Counted from the stretch's first letter, positions 43,535 through 56,205 are shown. The stretch is 64,000 bases of DNA from Phytophthora hibernalis (GCA_012656075.1 JAAKBF010000030.1:310001-374000); one strand, 5' to 3'. Notes: generated by a model not told the origin, from the letters alone. A program made the numbers and translations.

Positions 43535-45776
43535 TTGGCGGAGGTGTATCGACGGCATCGGGTTGGTATGGAAGCATTGGTAGCGCTTGCTGTGGCCACA
43601 GCGGACAGCACTGGAGACACTCAGCAGGAGCCGGAGGTAAGCGCTGGCGAAGACGATCCGTACAGCAGCGACCCAAGCGCAGACAGCGCATGGCTCCCGA
43701 CTCAGAAGCTGGTGTATCCCAGCGGCAATGATATTTTGCCAAGCGAAGGCGATGAAGATAGCAGCAACTCCGACGTCGAGGATACTAGCATCATTTCAAT
43801 TGGCGAAGAACTTCGCGACACAGTTACTCAACTCATTCAAGAGGACCCTTGCGAGAAGAAGTGCCTGCAAGGTAAGGCGGGGCAGTTGGAGCAGTTCCTG
43901 TGTTCGCTATCGCAAATGACCGGGGGAGGGAGCAGAGCATCATGACGACGTTGGCAGTGCTGAAGAAAACGGACACGGTGCTCCGCCACCGAGACCATGG
44001 GCTGCGGGAGCAGTTCAACTTTTTCTGCCGATAGTTGGTCAAGTGTGCCGCGCAGCTGGGTGTAAGTGTTATGGGATTTCGACAGCCACTGTGACGCGAT
44101 ACAGATCTCGGATTAATGATGGCGCGTTTACGGTTAAGGCGCACGGGAACAAGCTGAACCAGAACGCGAGTGCTGTTGACCTACGCTGGTTAGTGTCGTG
44201 GTTCAATTCGTTTGCTGCATCCGTCGGTGAAGTCGTGCCAGTGCGTGTTCGCCGCCAGAAACCCAAGGATAAAGTGATTCAACTGTACTACTCCGACGCC
44301 GAGTACACGCTCCTGCCGGATATCTTCACGTGGGCTAAGCTCTACGAAGAAATGCATTACTACGTGGAGCTTGGATTGTTCGTGCGCGAACCAAGGCCGA
44401 GCACGTTTCGACAGTATCTCACCAGGCTTTGTCCGAGCATCCGCATTCGCTCTCCCAGGAGTAACGTGTGTGGCGTCTGCAGAATTTACTGGTCGTGAAT
44501 GCAGAGCGATACAACTGCAGCAGAGACTGAGGCCTTTGGCGCTCATACAATGGAAGCCCGGCGTGTGCAGTGAGAGGGAGACAAGACTCATTTTGATTTA
44601 CGATGAAATGGCAACTAACATCATTTTGTTTTGCATGATATGTTAGGGAGGAGTACAAGGCAGACATGGCCTCAGCTGATGATGATCACGCTGTTATCAT
44701 TATTGACTTCAGTCAGAACCTAACGCTGCCCAGCGTTAGCAGCACTCCATCCCAGTGGTATTTCCTGTCGCTGCGAAGTGTGAGTTTGTTCGGCATCTAC
44801 TATGCCAACAAGAACATACAATACAACTACGTCTACGACGACACCGTGGCTGCCAAAGGAACCGACGAAGTCAACTCCATGCTGCATCATTTCATTAACC
44901 GCATCCTGTTGCCGGCTGGGTATACTATCTACGCTGATAACTGCGGGGGCAAAACAAGAACAGCTTCGTCGTACGGATGCTGCTCGCGTTGACGCACATG
45001 TCGGACCTACAGGTCATATCTTTGAAGTTCTTCGTGAAAGGCCATACCAAGAACGCAGTGGGCCGTGGGTTGGGCATGTGCGGAAGCACATATCTCACAT
45101 TGATCTGTGGACTACGGACCAACTTCTCGATGCGGTCAACGACGCGTCGACTTCATCGGCTCTCGTGCATATACCCAAGAAGAACAACATCTTCAAAAAG
45201 TATCGCGAAGTCGTGGACGACGCTTACAAAAAGCTGAAGGATATCCAGAAATTTCAGATTTTCTCCATGCAAGAAGACAAACCTGGAGTAGTCACATGCA
45301 AAAAGGGCCCGGACGCTGCTGGGGTAAATCAAGACTTGCGCCGCAAATACGACGGCATCGTTACGGATGGAACGCGCGTTCCTGTGCTTTTCGAGACCGA
45401 CCTTGCCGCTTTACCAAACCCGTCGCCGAATTCTGAGAAGATCCAAACGATCTACAACAAAGTCCGTCGATACGTGCCAGAAGAGTTTCGAGATGACCCC
45501 ATGTACGACCCACCAAACGACAAAGACGAGCGTAAGGCGAAGGAAATCCAAAAATCCCGGGTCGCAGCGGCTAGGAAGAAGAAACAAGAGCGTACTGCTG
45601 TCGCAGCGGCAGCAAAGACTGCCAACGAGACGCACAGGGTACTTGGAACTATCGACGGTGAAGCCAAGCTTACTGACAACTGCGCCACTGAAAATCGGAA
45701 CCTTGACGTCCATAAAACCGCGGCGGGGAAGGCTCCAACACGAGCTAGGAAGCGCTCGCGCAAAGAAACATCGTAA
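43535..45776 (+). mobile_element. Broken transposase-like gene (DUF7869-type, RNase H-like)
   Basis: Pieces of one long protein can be followed through several frame changes. They include ECLQGKAGQLEQFL-type N-terminal helices, KLNQNASAVDLRWLVSW, VGEVVPVRVRRQKPKDKVI, YYSDAEYTLLPDIFTWAKLY, IRSPRSNVCGVC, HAVIIIDFSQNLTLPS (first Asp), YTIYADNCGG (second Asp) and KFFVKGHTKNAV. The C-terminal half to 45776 is long, charged and open (from about 45000). The order matches the family now called DUF7869, found in transposon-like ORFs of oomycetes, algae and animals. The catalytic chemistry of that family is not established to my knowledge. Many breaks mean it is probably inactive, though some may be the same 1-bp errors seen elsewhere. 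Confidence 0.6.
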
Positions 45777-46175
45777 TCCTCCAAACTGGAAAGGAAGTCG
45801 AGACCAAGTGTTCCCAGCAGATCAAAATGATTCTTGCTGCCAAAATCTCTACAAAAATCTCTAAAAACGAAATATACATCTGGGTTTTGAGATTTTTATT
45901 TTTCAAATGTAATTTTGGCAGTGAAGGAGTTCGAATCCGGCTACAACAATAGGCTCAATCGATCCGCAGCGAAATTTGACGTTTAGGGGCCAATAAAAAT
46001 TCCTTCGACCTGGCGAATCTGAGGCAACTTTTTCAACGGGCAGTTGCTCGATAACGGCTGAATGAAAAAATTCGGAGGGTTTCTATCGAAAGAGGAGATG
46101 TTCTTCTTTGCGTTGGTGTGCTTAAATCGCACTTCAACAAATGGTTAACTAGCATTCTTTTGTTTTGCGCAGTCT

Positions 46176-46305
46176 CAAATATTCAACATCTAACGATGAC
46201 TCGAATTTGCCCCACAGCATTCCTATCAATACATATACAGCAATTTGCCTAAATATGCGAGGTTTGGCTATGTTTACAATTTCAAAGTCAAATGAATGTT
46301 TAAGG
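46176..46305 (-). repeat. Dispersed repeat B, left copy
   Basis: On the minus strand it reads ttgtaaacatagccaaacct, gtattgataggaatgctg and tggggcaaattcgagtc. The same blocks occur on the plus strand at 56631-56758. It lies just left of the Harbinger-like transposase. Confidence 0.8.
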
Positions 46306-46589
46306 CCGTGTTCGGCGAAAATGCATATTATCTGCTCAACGAACACGGCGTAAGAATTTCGTTTAGATTAACTCATATTATGGGTATAAAGTTGATGTGC
46401 ATAGATTCTAACAGGTTAGACCATCTTCACCTGTCCGATCAAACGCTAAAAGTCATTTGAATGCTTTGATAGGTTCTTGACATCCTAAATCACTCCTGTT
46501 CTTTGTTGAACTAGATCGGATAGTCAAACAAGCATCAGCACGTAGGTTAAAAGTTAACAGTGCAAGGCCATCGTTTAACAGAATTCTCT

Positions 46590-47600
46590 CCCTCTCGAAT
46601 TTCAAGATGGAGGGAAGTCTCGGACACCAATGTGGCACTCTTCGCGCTGGAAGACACGTATGTGGAGGACTTTTGGGTTGATTTCTTTCTTTCAGAGACG
46701 CTGAGCAACCAAAGCGTGGTTGATCCCACCCAGGAAAAAGTCGAAACAAGGATCGTGATTGCCAAGGTCACTACCACCGTCTCTGTGAGCAGTATTTCAA
46801 TGACGACCCTGTCTACAACACCGTCGATTTCCGTAGGCGCTTCCGAATGAGCAACCGTCTATTCCTCCGTGTGTACGAGTCTGTGCAAGGGATTCACCCT
46901 GACTATTTTGCGCAGCGGCCAGATTGCACATAGAAGACGGGAATATATCCATTGTTGTATGGCGTATGGAGTTGCGGCAGACATGCTCGACGAGAATCTC
47001 GAGCTAGCAGAGACAACAATCCTGGATGCGCTCAGGCATTTAGTTGAAGCGATCGATGGGTGCTTTGGGAAAGAGTATCTACGAAATCCTGGTGTAGTTG
47101 ACATTTTGCGTCTACTCGAAATAAATACAAGTCGAGGCTTTGTGGGCACACTTTATAGTATCGACTGTATGCACTGGGAATGAAAAAATTGTCCGTGCTC
47201 AGAGGCTGGTCAATTCAAGGGTAAAGAAAAGAAGCCCACGGTGATCCTGGAAGCGTGTGTAGACTATGACTGTTGGATCTGGCATGCCAGTTTCGGTTGG
47301 CCCGGATCTTTAAATGATTTGAACATACTGGACCGGTCAGATTTTTTGATCGTTTGATGCGTGAAGACGTCCCCGTCGTCAAGTTTATCGTGAACGATTA
47401 CAAGTATGAGAAGGCGTACTGTCTAGCCGATGGCATCTACCCCAATTGGTCTGTCTTCACGAAGTCAATATCTCAGTTGTCTGGACCAAAGCAAAAACAC
47501 TATTCTTCGAGGCAAGAAGCCTGTAGGAAAGACGTTGGGTGAGCGTTCGGGGTGTTACAGGCTCGATGGAGAATCATCGGTGTCCCGTGCAGAGTATGGC
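46590..47600 (+). mobile_element. PIF/Harbinger DDE transposase remnant
   Basis: Decayed but recognisable segments are YFNDDPVYNTVDFRRRFRMS, NRLFLRVYESVQGIHPDYF, VEAIDGCFGKEYLRNPGVVD, SRGFVGTLYSIDCMHWE (first catalytic Asp), VDYDCWIWHASFGWPGS and NDLNILDRS (second Asp). Stops and frame changes are frequent, for example a stop right after CMHWE. A weaker 3' part continues to about 47600. The Myb-like partner gene of the same superfamily lies on the opposite strand at 48064-48935. Confidence 0.75.
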
Positions 47601-48063
47601 GACGTTTGGATGTGTGCCGAGTGATGCGTGCATGTATTTTACTCCACTATATGGTCGTCGAAGATGAGAGGACCGAGTTTGACAGCAACTCGTAGTTGTT
47701 TAACGCCAACAACCAACCGGCAGTTGTTCCTTAGTTTACTGTGTCTCATCCTTCGCTTGCGGATGCAGTAGCATAACAGCAGGATTTTGAAGACTCTTCG
47801 GTATACTTTCGCTTGCGCGATGATATGGTTGAGCATTTGTGGGACTGCTACGACGAGGCAAATTGATCGAACACTTTGAAATTTCTGGACGAAGTAAACG
47901 TATCAAGACACGACTATGCAAGTAACCAATCGGTTGGCAAGTTGTTTGTCATATTGACTAGCTTAATGTAAGCTCGGAGGTGAAGTTTGCGTGAAGCAAT
48001 TCTCTCATTTCGTTTCCGATGTTCAGTTGTCTTCCTCTGTCGCATCACAAACTAAGTTGATGC

Positions 48064-48935
48064 TTACCTTCGACGCGGAGTTTCCGCTGTCTGGAATGAC
48101 ATCGAAACGAACGACTTGCTCCGTCTCCGATCTGATCTGCTCCTCCTCCTCAGCATGAGTTCACCCTCCGCTTCCTCGCGTAGCTGCTGCAAGGCTATCT
48201 TTCGCTGCAAATCCAGATACTTGGCATGCTTCGCGTTCTCAGGTTTTCTGGTAAACAGAGCTTGAGTCACATGGGCGCGCAAGATTTGGTTGCGTTTCTC
48301 AGACGATTTTTTATCCTTTCACCACGGCGATTTTCCGAGCGGACAAGCGCAGCTCTTACTTTTCACGCTTCGATGCATTCACACCTTTTGCACGACCAGG
48401 CGGCGTCGTGCTCGAGCTCACGTCATCAGTCTTGAGGTCTAAAATCTCTCCTCCTTCAGCTGGACGCTTCTTGCTGGGTGTAGTCGTAGTTTTGCTGATG
48501 CCCCCATGAAATTAGGACACTGTGAATGCATTTGATAGGCACCAGTGAGATCAAACGGCTTCTTCGAGCGGCTGCTCATCTGGTACATGGAGAGAGCACT
48601 GAAGTACGAATACTTGAGAGTACGGCCCGATTCACCGCTAGCTCTGCACGCACCATGAACTTGATCAACTTGCCGACGGCCTTCCCAATGACACCGAACC
48701 GAGTCTGAAGACTCTGGATACTACGAGGTTCCAGCACGTTAGTCCAAAGCAGAGGGGCGATATCTTCATCTATCTGAAGCTCCTCCTTCACGCGACTCCA
48801 GAAACGATCCGCTGTCTGATAGATACCAACCGAACTGTCACCACTGACGCGCACCCAAGAACGGCTGATCGCCGTATCCTCAATGGGGTTGTAGTTTTTA
48901 CCACGCGGTGTATTCTCCTTCGTGCATTTCGCCAT
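48064..48935 (-). pseudogene. Myb/SANT-like partner protein of a Harbinger element, broken
   Basis: From the ATG at 48935 (MAKCTKENTPRGKNYNPIED) it continues TAISRSWVRVSGDSSVGIY, then FWSRVKEELQIDEDI and RSIQSLQTRFGVIGKAVGK. This is the trihelix/Myb-like DNA-binding protein that Harbinger elements encode beside their transposase. Further down, a basic helical piece (NAKHAKYLDLQRKIALQQLR) at 48064-48282 looks like its C-terminal end in another frame. The two Harbinger genes face each other, the usual arrangement. Confidence 0.62.
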
Positions 48936-51117
48936 TACGGTGAGCTTGTGTCGATATGCTTGCCAAACCGATACTGAGAGCGAGATCATGGGCAATTTTG
49001 ATCGCACCCACCATCAAAAATTTCATCGGCAGCTGAATAATCAGGGTGCATATTCGTTCGTAGAGCACGAGTTGTCGTGCGGCTGCTGTCATCCCTTTAT
49101 CAAACTTGACAAGGGTTTGATCGCAAGTGACAGGTTGACCCCGTTTGACCTCACCGGTGCAGAATCAGCTCCGATCACAATGCCGATTAGACCCCACCGG
49201 TGGAGATGCTCTTATAAGGTTTAATGAAATCTCTATTGAGGAAAATTACTGTACGTCATCTGCTTACTGGATGCCAAAATCGTGGAAGGCCGTACAGCCA
49301 ACAGTTCAATTGATTTACAATAGATCTTACCGTGTTGGGACTTCATCCTTCTTTGAGCAAGTCACCTGCATTATTCGATTTCAGCGTGTCATCCCAGCAT
49401 TACCCCTTATGATATCCTGTGGTTCCCCCGCGATCCCTTATGATACAGGTATACTTCCTGCGGATTACCCGCGAATTTGTTTTTAAAGTGAGCAACTTGC
49501 CAACACTGCAGACTGGTTTGCTGTAACGTTCACAGCAAAATCATTTCAATGGCGTCCCGTGGTTAGATTGAATGATAATGATATAGCGCAGCAAAAACCA
49601 AATCATGGCACGTGAATATGCGTCTGGATTGTATCCGGACACTATAAAACCCCAGTAAAATGCATTCCACTGAAAGAAAGGACACATGGGAAGAAAGGAG
49701 ATCCCGAGCGCGTGTTGAGCCTTCGCCGGTCTGGGACATGGCCGAAGCCCCCACAAACAGCAGTGACGGTGCGGGGTCTCGCCTGCTGGTGGATATAGCT
49801 AAGGACAGTGGGTAAGTTTTCATTGAGTTATGCGGATTTTACACTCCTGTACGTGCCAGGGTACAGATTCCAAGAAAAATATTTGGTTGGTGGCGTGCGC
49901 GCGGACAGTTCTCGTCGGCCCGCGGTGCTATTCGTCAATAAACAGCGTCATTTGTGGCTGCGAAACGCTTAGCACCACTGGGGTCGGGATTGTACTCGAA
50001 CACGTGCGACAAGCGACGCTCCGTGGTGGTCACGGGTGGAAATCAAGAAGCATCGTGCGTACTGAGACGTCACGTGGGACAAGGTACGCGTCAATGCGAC
50101 GTCGTCCATGCAGTGGCGACAGAGGAATTTGGAAACGCCAACATGGTAGGATATATGAAAATCCAACCGGTGTCTGGCTAGCAGTTCTCGTTCTTACTTT
50201 TTAACACTGCTGCTCTACATGTGTGGTGACTACTTGATAGCGAGTGCATACCCGTCCGATTGGAGGCGACCAGGACTTTGACGACTTTCAGACACTCGTC
50301 GTGGTTTCGTGACGCCTCGATGGACAAGCCGCTCACGACCAAACAAGTCGACGTGACCTCGTTCATTGAGACCGGAAGGGACGTGGGTAAACGCTGCAAA
50401 CTTCCGAAAGAAACGGCACGGACATGATATCTCGTGCATGTTTGCTTCATAGCCTGACCGTGGCATCCCCTTTCCATTCTTGATGCGTGCAGGTTCACCT
50501 GAGCAGAAGCAGGAAGGTCCTCGTGATTTTGACATTTGTCTTTGTCATACTGGTGGCTGGCTGGAACGGCTCGAACATGCACGCCGTCTGCAGACGCATC
50601 AAGCGTAGGGGTTTCTACCAAGATTAAAGTGATGTTCTGCTGGTTCACAGTAACCTCTGTTAGCAGACTCTGTCGCTCCATTTCCCGAGCACGTCGCTGA
50701 AGCCGAGCATTCGCCACTGTCGTGGTTTCGAACAGTACTACGCGGTCACTCTACAGACTGCACCAGTCGAGTTGCTGGTCACGTAAGTGGTCAACTTCAA
50801 CTTCCGGTGTGCGGTGTTGCGCACTTGATTACTGCATTGTACTCCTAAACCGAGTTTTTGGTGGTGACAAACCTTGACGGTGGTGTCTAAAACATTTGCT
50901 TTTGTCAAAACTTCCCGGTCAGCAACCTCACACTGAAGTACTTGGCGAGCGCCGTTATCTGGGACCAGTCAGCCCAGTTAGACATCACTGTTGCCTTCAT
51001 CTCCGCATAAGGTCAGCAACCAGTTATGTAGCCCCAACCAGTTTCGTGTTAATTTCGTTATTGACCAATTGAAATACGAAAACAACAACTTAATTGGTAG
51101 AAACATGAGAGCCGCGC
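48936..51117. other. Repeat-derived stretch, no gene supported
   Basis: Frames are short and interrupted. A piece near 49954-50181 (GGNQEASCVLRRHVGQ...ATEEFGNANMVGYM) looks like transposon protein, but its family could not be named. The 179-codon minus-strand frame at 50178-50717 has no recognisable motif. Confidence 0.4.
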
Positions 51118-52440
51118 TTGGCCTGTAATTTTTATTTCAAATCACTGGTGATTTTGGCGGGGAGCCAAACACAAGTTGCCGACATTTCTGCTACGGCACC
51201 AAACTACTCACAAAAAACGCTTGACATCGAAGTCCAACGGGTGCTGAATGGAAGATTGTCCAAGAAAATTTCGTGTGAGTTCAAGATCCCTATAAGCACG
51301 CTGCGGAAATGGACGGCAAACGTCAAGAGTGGCAAAACGCGGCAGCGCCGCGTCCCCAAACCTCTCTTGCCTCCGGAAACAGAAGATGCCATATTTGAGT
51401 GGGTTATCGGCCGCCAAATTCTGCGCCACCCTGTCGGACGGTCGGATATCATGAAGAAGGCGACTGAGATTTCTGAATTAGTAGCCGGTAGAGCTGTTAC
51501 CGACGGCTGGTATACCCGATTCATGGAGCATCACCCAGACCATACAAATCACGTGGAGCAGACACTCTCTAAGACTCGCAACACGTTTGCTTTTTCGAAT
51601 ATTCACCAGCTTTTCAACTCTATCGCCGAAGCAATCATCGAAGCAAACGCCAAGGCTGATCAGATTTTCAACGTCGATGAAACAGCATTCTACAAATCCC
51701 CGAAGAGCAAGCGGGTTATTGCTGTGCGTCGGTCGAAGAATCTGTGGACCACCACTCCTACAACCAGTTTTCACATGACCAATATTGCTTGCGGAAGCGT
51801 ATCGGGGTTTATCGCCCCCGTGGTTTTTCTACCCGGTAAAACGGTGAAGCTTGACATACTAAAGGGTGTGAAGTCAGGAGCCGGTGTGACTGTAACACCT
51901 TCAGGGTTGTGAGCATGGATATTTTCAAGTCGTGGCTCAAGTTTTTCGCTGCCGCCGTGCCTGCTACAGTCAAGCGACCATTCATTCTGGTAATGGATGG
52001 ATGCAGCTCACACTACTCGCGCTCAACAGTTGATCTCGATGAAAAGCTCCAAGTGTGCTGATTTGCCTACCGCCTAATGCTACCCATCTCTTTAACCCGC
52101 TCGACGTGGCTGTGTTTGCGCCTTTTAAGGGCAAGCTGCGCGTTCAGGTGAACGAGTTTGTTGACGAGGATGCTGATGGGGTTGTTCCATCGATAAAGTG
52201 ACCGCTGTACGTATCTCGTGCATGGCTTGGAAGCGATGCAATTTGGCCACCAATGTGATGTCCGGGTTCAAGGTGTGTGGACTCTTCCCACTTTCGCTCG
52301 TGAACATGCAACACCGAATGTGTTTCTACAATAGAAATGGCACGCCGGCAGACCTCCGATTGGCAGCGTGGTTGCTAGCTGAACTAGCTATCAGCCGAGA
52401 GATTTTTACACTGTAATGACCTGTTGCCAAGAAAAAGAAG
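51118..52440 (+). mobile_element. Pogo-like (Tc1/mariner superfamily) DDE transposase, broken
   Basis: An N-terminal helix-turn-helix region (GRLSKKISCEFKIPISTLRK) is followed by a CENP-B-like second domain (GRAVTDGWYTRFMEHHPDH). The DDE core comes next: QIFNVDETAFYKSP (first Asp), PFILVMDGCSSHYS (second Asp) and LPPNATHLFNPLDVAVFAPF (third Asp). The open frame ends at 51912, and the later motifs are found in other frames to about 52440, so at least two frame breaks are present. All three catalytic Asp residues survive. Confidence 0.78.
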
Positions 52441-52716
52441 AAAGACCGCGCCGGTGAGCGGACGGATACTGACCGCTGAATTAATGGAGGATTTGGAAGA
52501 GAAGAAGACTAACAAGAATAAGAAGACGACGAGCGACACCACTGTCGAAACTATAGTTCAGAGTGCGGTTGTATAAATGGCAAACCAAAACACAGAGACA
52601 GATACAGTGTTAGTATCCATATTGAATGGTGTGCCAATAGAAGCTTGTTGTTTTATACGTACAATTATTGCGCGGAAAATTAACCATGGATTATTCCATG
52701 GCGACATACCCTGCTC

Positions 52717-52799
52717 TGGTGGACTCGGCGGGACACGAACCCACACGGTGTACAACGGACATCAATAAGACCTGCTGTTTGACCAGCTGAGCTGTCAGC
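52717..52799 (-). tRNA. tRNA-like sequence, probably a tRNA pseudogene or SINE head
   Basis: The minus strand has an A-box-like CAGCTCAGCTGGTC, then a B-box/T-arm GTGGG-TTCGTGT-CCCGC about 40 nt later, ending GAGTCCACCA. The T stem pairs well. The acceptor 5' strand does not pair with CGAGTCC, and the anticodon stem is poor, so no amino acid is assigned. A tRNA-derived SINE is as likely as a dead tRNA gene. Confidence 0.45.
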
Positions 52800-53210
52800 G
52801 CTGTTCTCAGAATTGTTCAGCATACGGTTACGTGCTGACAAACCTTCCTAAATTTATATCCTGATCAATCTGATCAATGTGACGGTAGATTTGCTGTGTG
52901 CAAAGGACCTAACCACAGGGATGTCTCATACAGGTTATCCATTGAAAATGCCAGATTGGCCTCTCTTACATACTGAAAACAAGTCTAAACGCGCTACGAA
53001 ACTGGTTGCCGCGCATTTGTGGATGTCTGTGTATATTGTTCTGTTCAATGCCTAATCGCGCTTGTCTGGACGATACATATATCACAAGGAAACCCTGAGA
53101 AAAGTAGCTTTCGAAAACTGTCATTCTTTATTACTAACTCGTCTCCGTTGATGTGCAACGACATCAGGAAAAATGGTTTTAAAAAACACGTAACTCGTTC
53201 CTGACCTTAC

Positions 53211-53995
53211 TCATCTTCGCTGACCGCAATCTGTAGATCGTGGACGTCGTGCAGCACAGCGAACAGACTTGACTCGAGCCCCTTTTTCCTTTTCGTAGAC
53301 GTTCTTAGCAACACGAAAGAAGCACATTAAGTCCACTAGAGAGCAGTCCACTCCGAACACTTCTTCGACTGCATTTCCCTGGGCCTTGTCCGCGTCCGAC
53401 CTGACATAGCACACTACAAGGAATTTCATCAGCACCTTTATGTAGACATGTCGCACTGCGACAAACGCTCGCGCGAAGTGATCCTCTATTTCCTGAGCCA
53501 TTATCACAATTTCCACCAGGCGGAAGGTGCACACCTTATCCGAAAATTTAACGACAAAAACGGGACACTCAACCTGGCTTGGTTTGTATGTGGCTTGTAG
53601 ATGGAAGACGAAGAGCTGTGGTCGCAGACAGCACATCGAAACAGTTTTTGTGTGGTGACGCCAACGGCAAAGGCTCCCTGTCGCCTCCATTTCCGACAAT
53701 TGGACGCCCCCGCAGTGACAATGTTATAGTCAAACGCGACGTTTTTAGTTCTCATGTACCTCTCCCGTGAAGGGAGTTTGGAGAGTTTCGTTCTGAGCGT
53801 ATCCAGATTGTCGTTGTTGCTCAGATTGGAGGCAGCGTAATTATGAACGGACCGCTGCATCACCTCCAACGAAGGTAGCGACGTTTCGTCGAGGTTAAAA
53901 CGTCGAAGGAACCGGCTGCGAATGCTCGAGGGTTTCGGACCATGCGCCGTCCACTCGCGTGTCACGTCCTTCATTGCAGCGGTCCGTCGAGGCCG
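53211..53995 (-). mobile_element. Mutator-like element (MULE) transposase fragment
   Basis: Minus-strand frames give FSDKVCTFRLVEIVIMAQEI, HVYIKVLMKFLVVCYV, SDADKAQGNAVEEVFG (the conserved Asp region of oomycete MULE proteins), VDLMCFFRVAKNVYEK and, in another frame, VLHDVHDLQIAVSEDE. Upstream, an N-terminal part (FLRRFNLDETSLPSLEVMQR, KLSKLPSRERYM) is consistent with the same protein. Frame changes and the lack of a C-terminal zinc knuckle point to a dead fragment. Confidence 0.6.
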
Positions 53996-55181
53996 CTATG
54001 GCGACGGCACAGACGAAACATGGGTGATTGACTCCTCAACTCACATGAGATTGAGGTGCTGGCAGGTGATCATCTTGCCACGCCATATGCATGCTACATA
54101 AGGCGCTACGCGCGAGCAGCTCTCGCAGCTGCAGGCGGGGAGTCGAACTAGCATCGTGTGTGGGGTTGCGTGGTTGAATATTCCACACACGACAAGATGG
54201 CTCTTGATCACTTTGAACGTCTTAAGGGACTATATCAGCAGCTTGGTGTAGCTGGTGGGAAAGGCGTGACTGATAGTAGTTTAGAAAATCGTGGTAGGCA
54301 TAGGGGGCTGTCAAATGAGCGAATAGCTCTAGGTTTTATGCCTCTTTATTTACGGTGGTTACGATATTCGCTACGGTGAGTTTAGCGGTGTTATGGGTGG
54401 TACCATCACAATGAGTGCAGATAGTGCAGTGTGTATTTTTCAGTAATATTGGAGTGCTGTGTTGTCTTCGTCGTCTTCAAAAACCATAAGTATTTGAATT
54501 ATATGAGGCTTTTCCGAGACCGCTTTTTATCTATGTACTGATTTATGTCATAAAAGAACAGCTTCCTCCAGCTCTTCTTTCCAGCCACAGAAGAAAAGCT
54601 GCAGAAATCTGCGAAAGGGTTTGCTCGGCGGATCAAGAACAGAGTGCGTTGGAGCTATCGACGGCTGGCTGTGACAAATTTAAGTTCCGTGTCGGGCCGA
54701 GGTCAGGCGGGTGACAGCGTTCTTTTCGGTAAAGGGTGAGTTGATCAAGCTTATATTGGTTATACTCTATCGCTGTTGGCTAACTTGCTGTTATTTGGTT
54801 GGTTTTGCAGGTCACAGACCTACTACCACCGTAGCTTAACGGAAAAGCGCCCTGTTCAAGGGAGAAGGGGTCCGATTCTTCGCGGTTGCATATTTACAGA
54901 TGCAAGTCGAAGAGGCGCACCAGGTCGAAGGGGCGCACCAGGTAAAGGGGCGCACCAAGTCGAAGAGACTTAGCTCGGTGGTCGCGGCGGCGGTTCGGTG
55001 TTCGCAGTGGTAGTTCAGCGTTGCGGAGGAACGTGGCGATGCTGCAATACTACTGCGTGTGATCTAGCAGTAAGGCACGAAACAGTAAGAGTAGCAGTGG
55101 GTGTTAACAGTGTAATAAATGCAAAGTAAATGTCATATTGTCTTGTCTTATCAGCATTCTATCTCAATTCCCTTTGTAGCA
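53996..55181. other. Repeat-rich stretch without a supported gene
   Basis: It contains short open frames (for example HFERLKGLYQQLGVAGGKG near 54200) that resemble the start of a transposon structural protein but cannot be assigned. It also contains the tandem repeat at 54906-54968. Confidence 0.4.
54906..54968. repeat. Short tandem repeat, about 18-bp unit, three copies
   Basis: The unit is close to gcgcaccaggtcgaagggg. It translates to a repeated R/K-GAPG-type peptide in the short frame ending at 54973. The copies differ by one or two bases. Confidence 0.75.
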
Positions 55182-56205
55182 TCAATATGATCGGTGGCAA
55201 TCTTGTATGCGCGCAGCTCCATGATTAGTGAGCCACCAGAAACTCCACCCAATCATGGCGAATGCGCGGCATTCGTACGTGTACCCTGGCGGAACCCTCA
55301 GAAGCTCGACGTTGATTTCGCTCGCAACGATCTTCATATCCTTCCGCCAGTGTCCTGAAAATCTTGCCAAAAAAATAAGACGGGCTCATGCATGGGTTTT
55401 TCTTCTAAGAAATGGTAGCTCAGAAACGCAATGGACAACTCACTGTTTCACCAAGCGATGACGTTACCGTTAATCTGCGCATCACATTGTAGTGGTTCGA
55501 GCTCGAACCATAGTTGACGGCCGAAGCCATGACGCATCGCAGCATTATCCCGGTCTGTGTCTGTAACCGTGGATGGCTTCGTCTCGAAGATAAGGAAGGG
55601 GTCGAGCTTGTTGCCGTCACTGTCTCCGGGTGGAATGACCGTCACCCGCTCCTTCGTTTTCCCGGCGCAGCGGATCCACACTGTCTTGACACCACAACCT
55701 GTAGCAGTTTAAGTCGGGGTGTACTCATAGTTGACGCCTAAATACGCTCGTTAGTATCCTTAACCTCATGTTAGGACAGAAATATGAATGTTACCTGTTT
55801 GATCTGCGTTGAGCACCTTAGTGAACTTGAGCTCTTTCATCTTATCTTGCACGGTCGCTCTAAACGTTTTAGCCGTAGATGCTGCGAGGTGGTCTGACCA
55901 GCACGTGTCCGACGACGTATAGCTAGCTTGTGGCGGCGCAGGAAGTGTTTCCGCCAACCCCGCGTAGCCGTAGACGCACCGTGCGGAAGCGGGCAACCAC
56001 CGTACACTTCGATGACCTGTAGCTTCTGCATGGGCACCGTTACTGACACACAGTCAGCACATAGACAGTTGATCCATTCAAGTCGCTGCTCCCGTGCAGC
56101 ATACGGTAGCGTGACCCCCATGCCATTGCCTTCGATCGCGGCAGTAAAGGCGAGACCAAGTTGAGCATTTAGCCTCGATAGTCGCGCGAATGGTAATCCA
56201 AGCAT
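55182..56205 (-). mobile_element. Second pogo-like DDE transposase remnant
   Basis: Minus-strand segments in order are TVQDKMKELKFTKVLNADQT (first Asp region), MWIRCAGKTKERVTVIPPGD, SDGNKLDPFLIFETKPSTV, HGFGRQLWFELEPL, ARFSGHWRKDM and VELLRVPPGYTYECR. They follow the order of DDE_1-type transposases of oomycetes. The second catalytic Asp seems to be lost at the FSGHW box. At least three frame changes are present. It belongs to a different lineage from the element at 51118. Confidence 0.68.

Noticed and set aside
45925..45955. tRNA 3' end (ggagttcgaatccggctaca)
   Set aside because: Only a T-arm-like piece is present. No D-arm, anticodon arm or matching acceptor strand lies upstream.
54141..55180. 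LTR retrotransposon
   Set aside because: A few phrases looked LTR- or gag-like, but no paired LTRs, primer-binding site or reverse transcriptase could be found.
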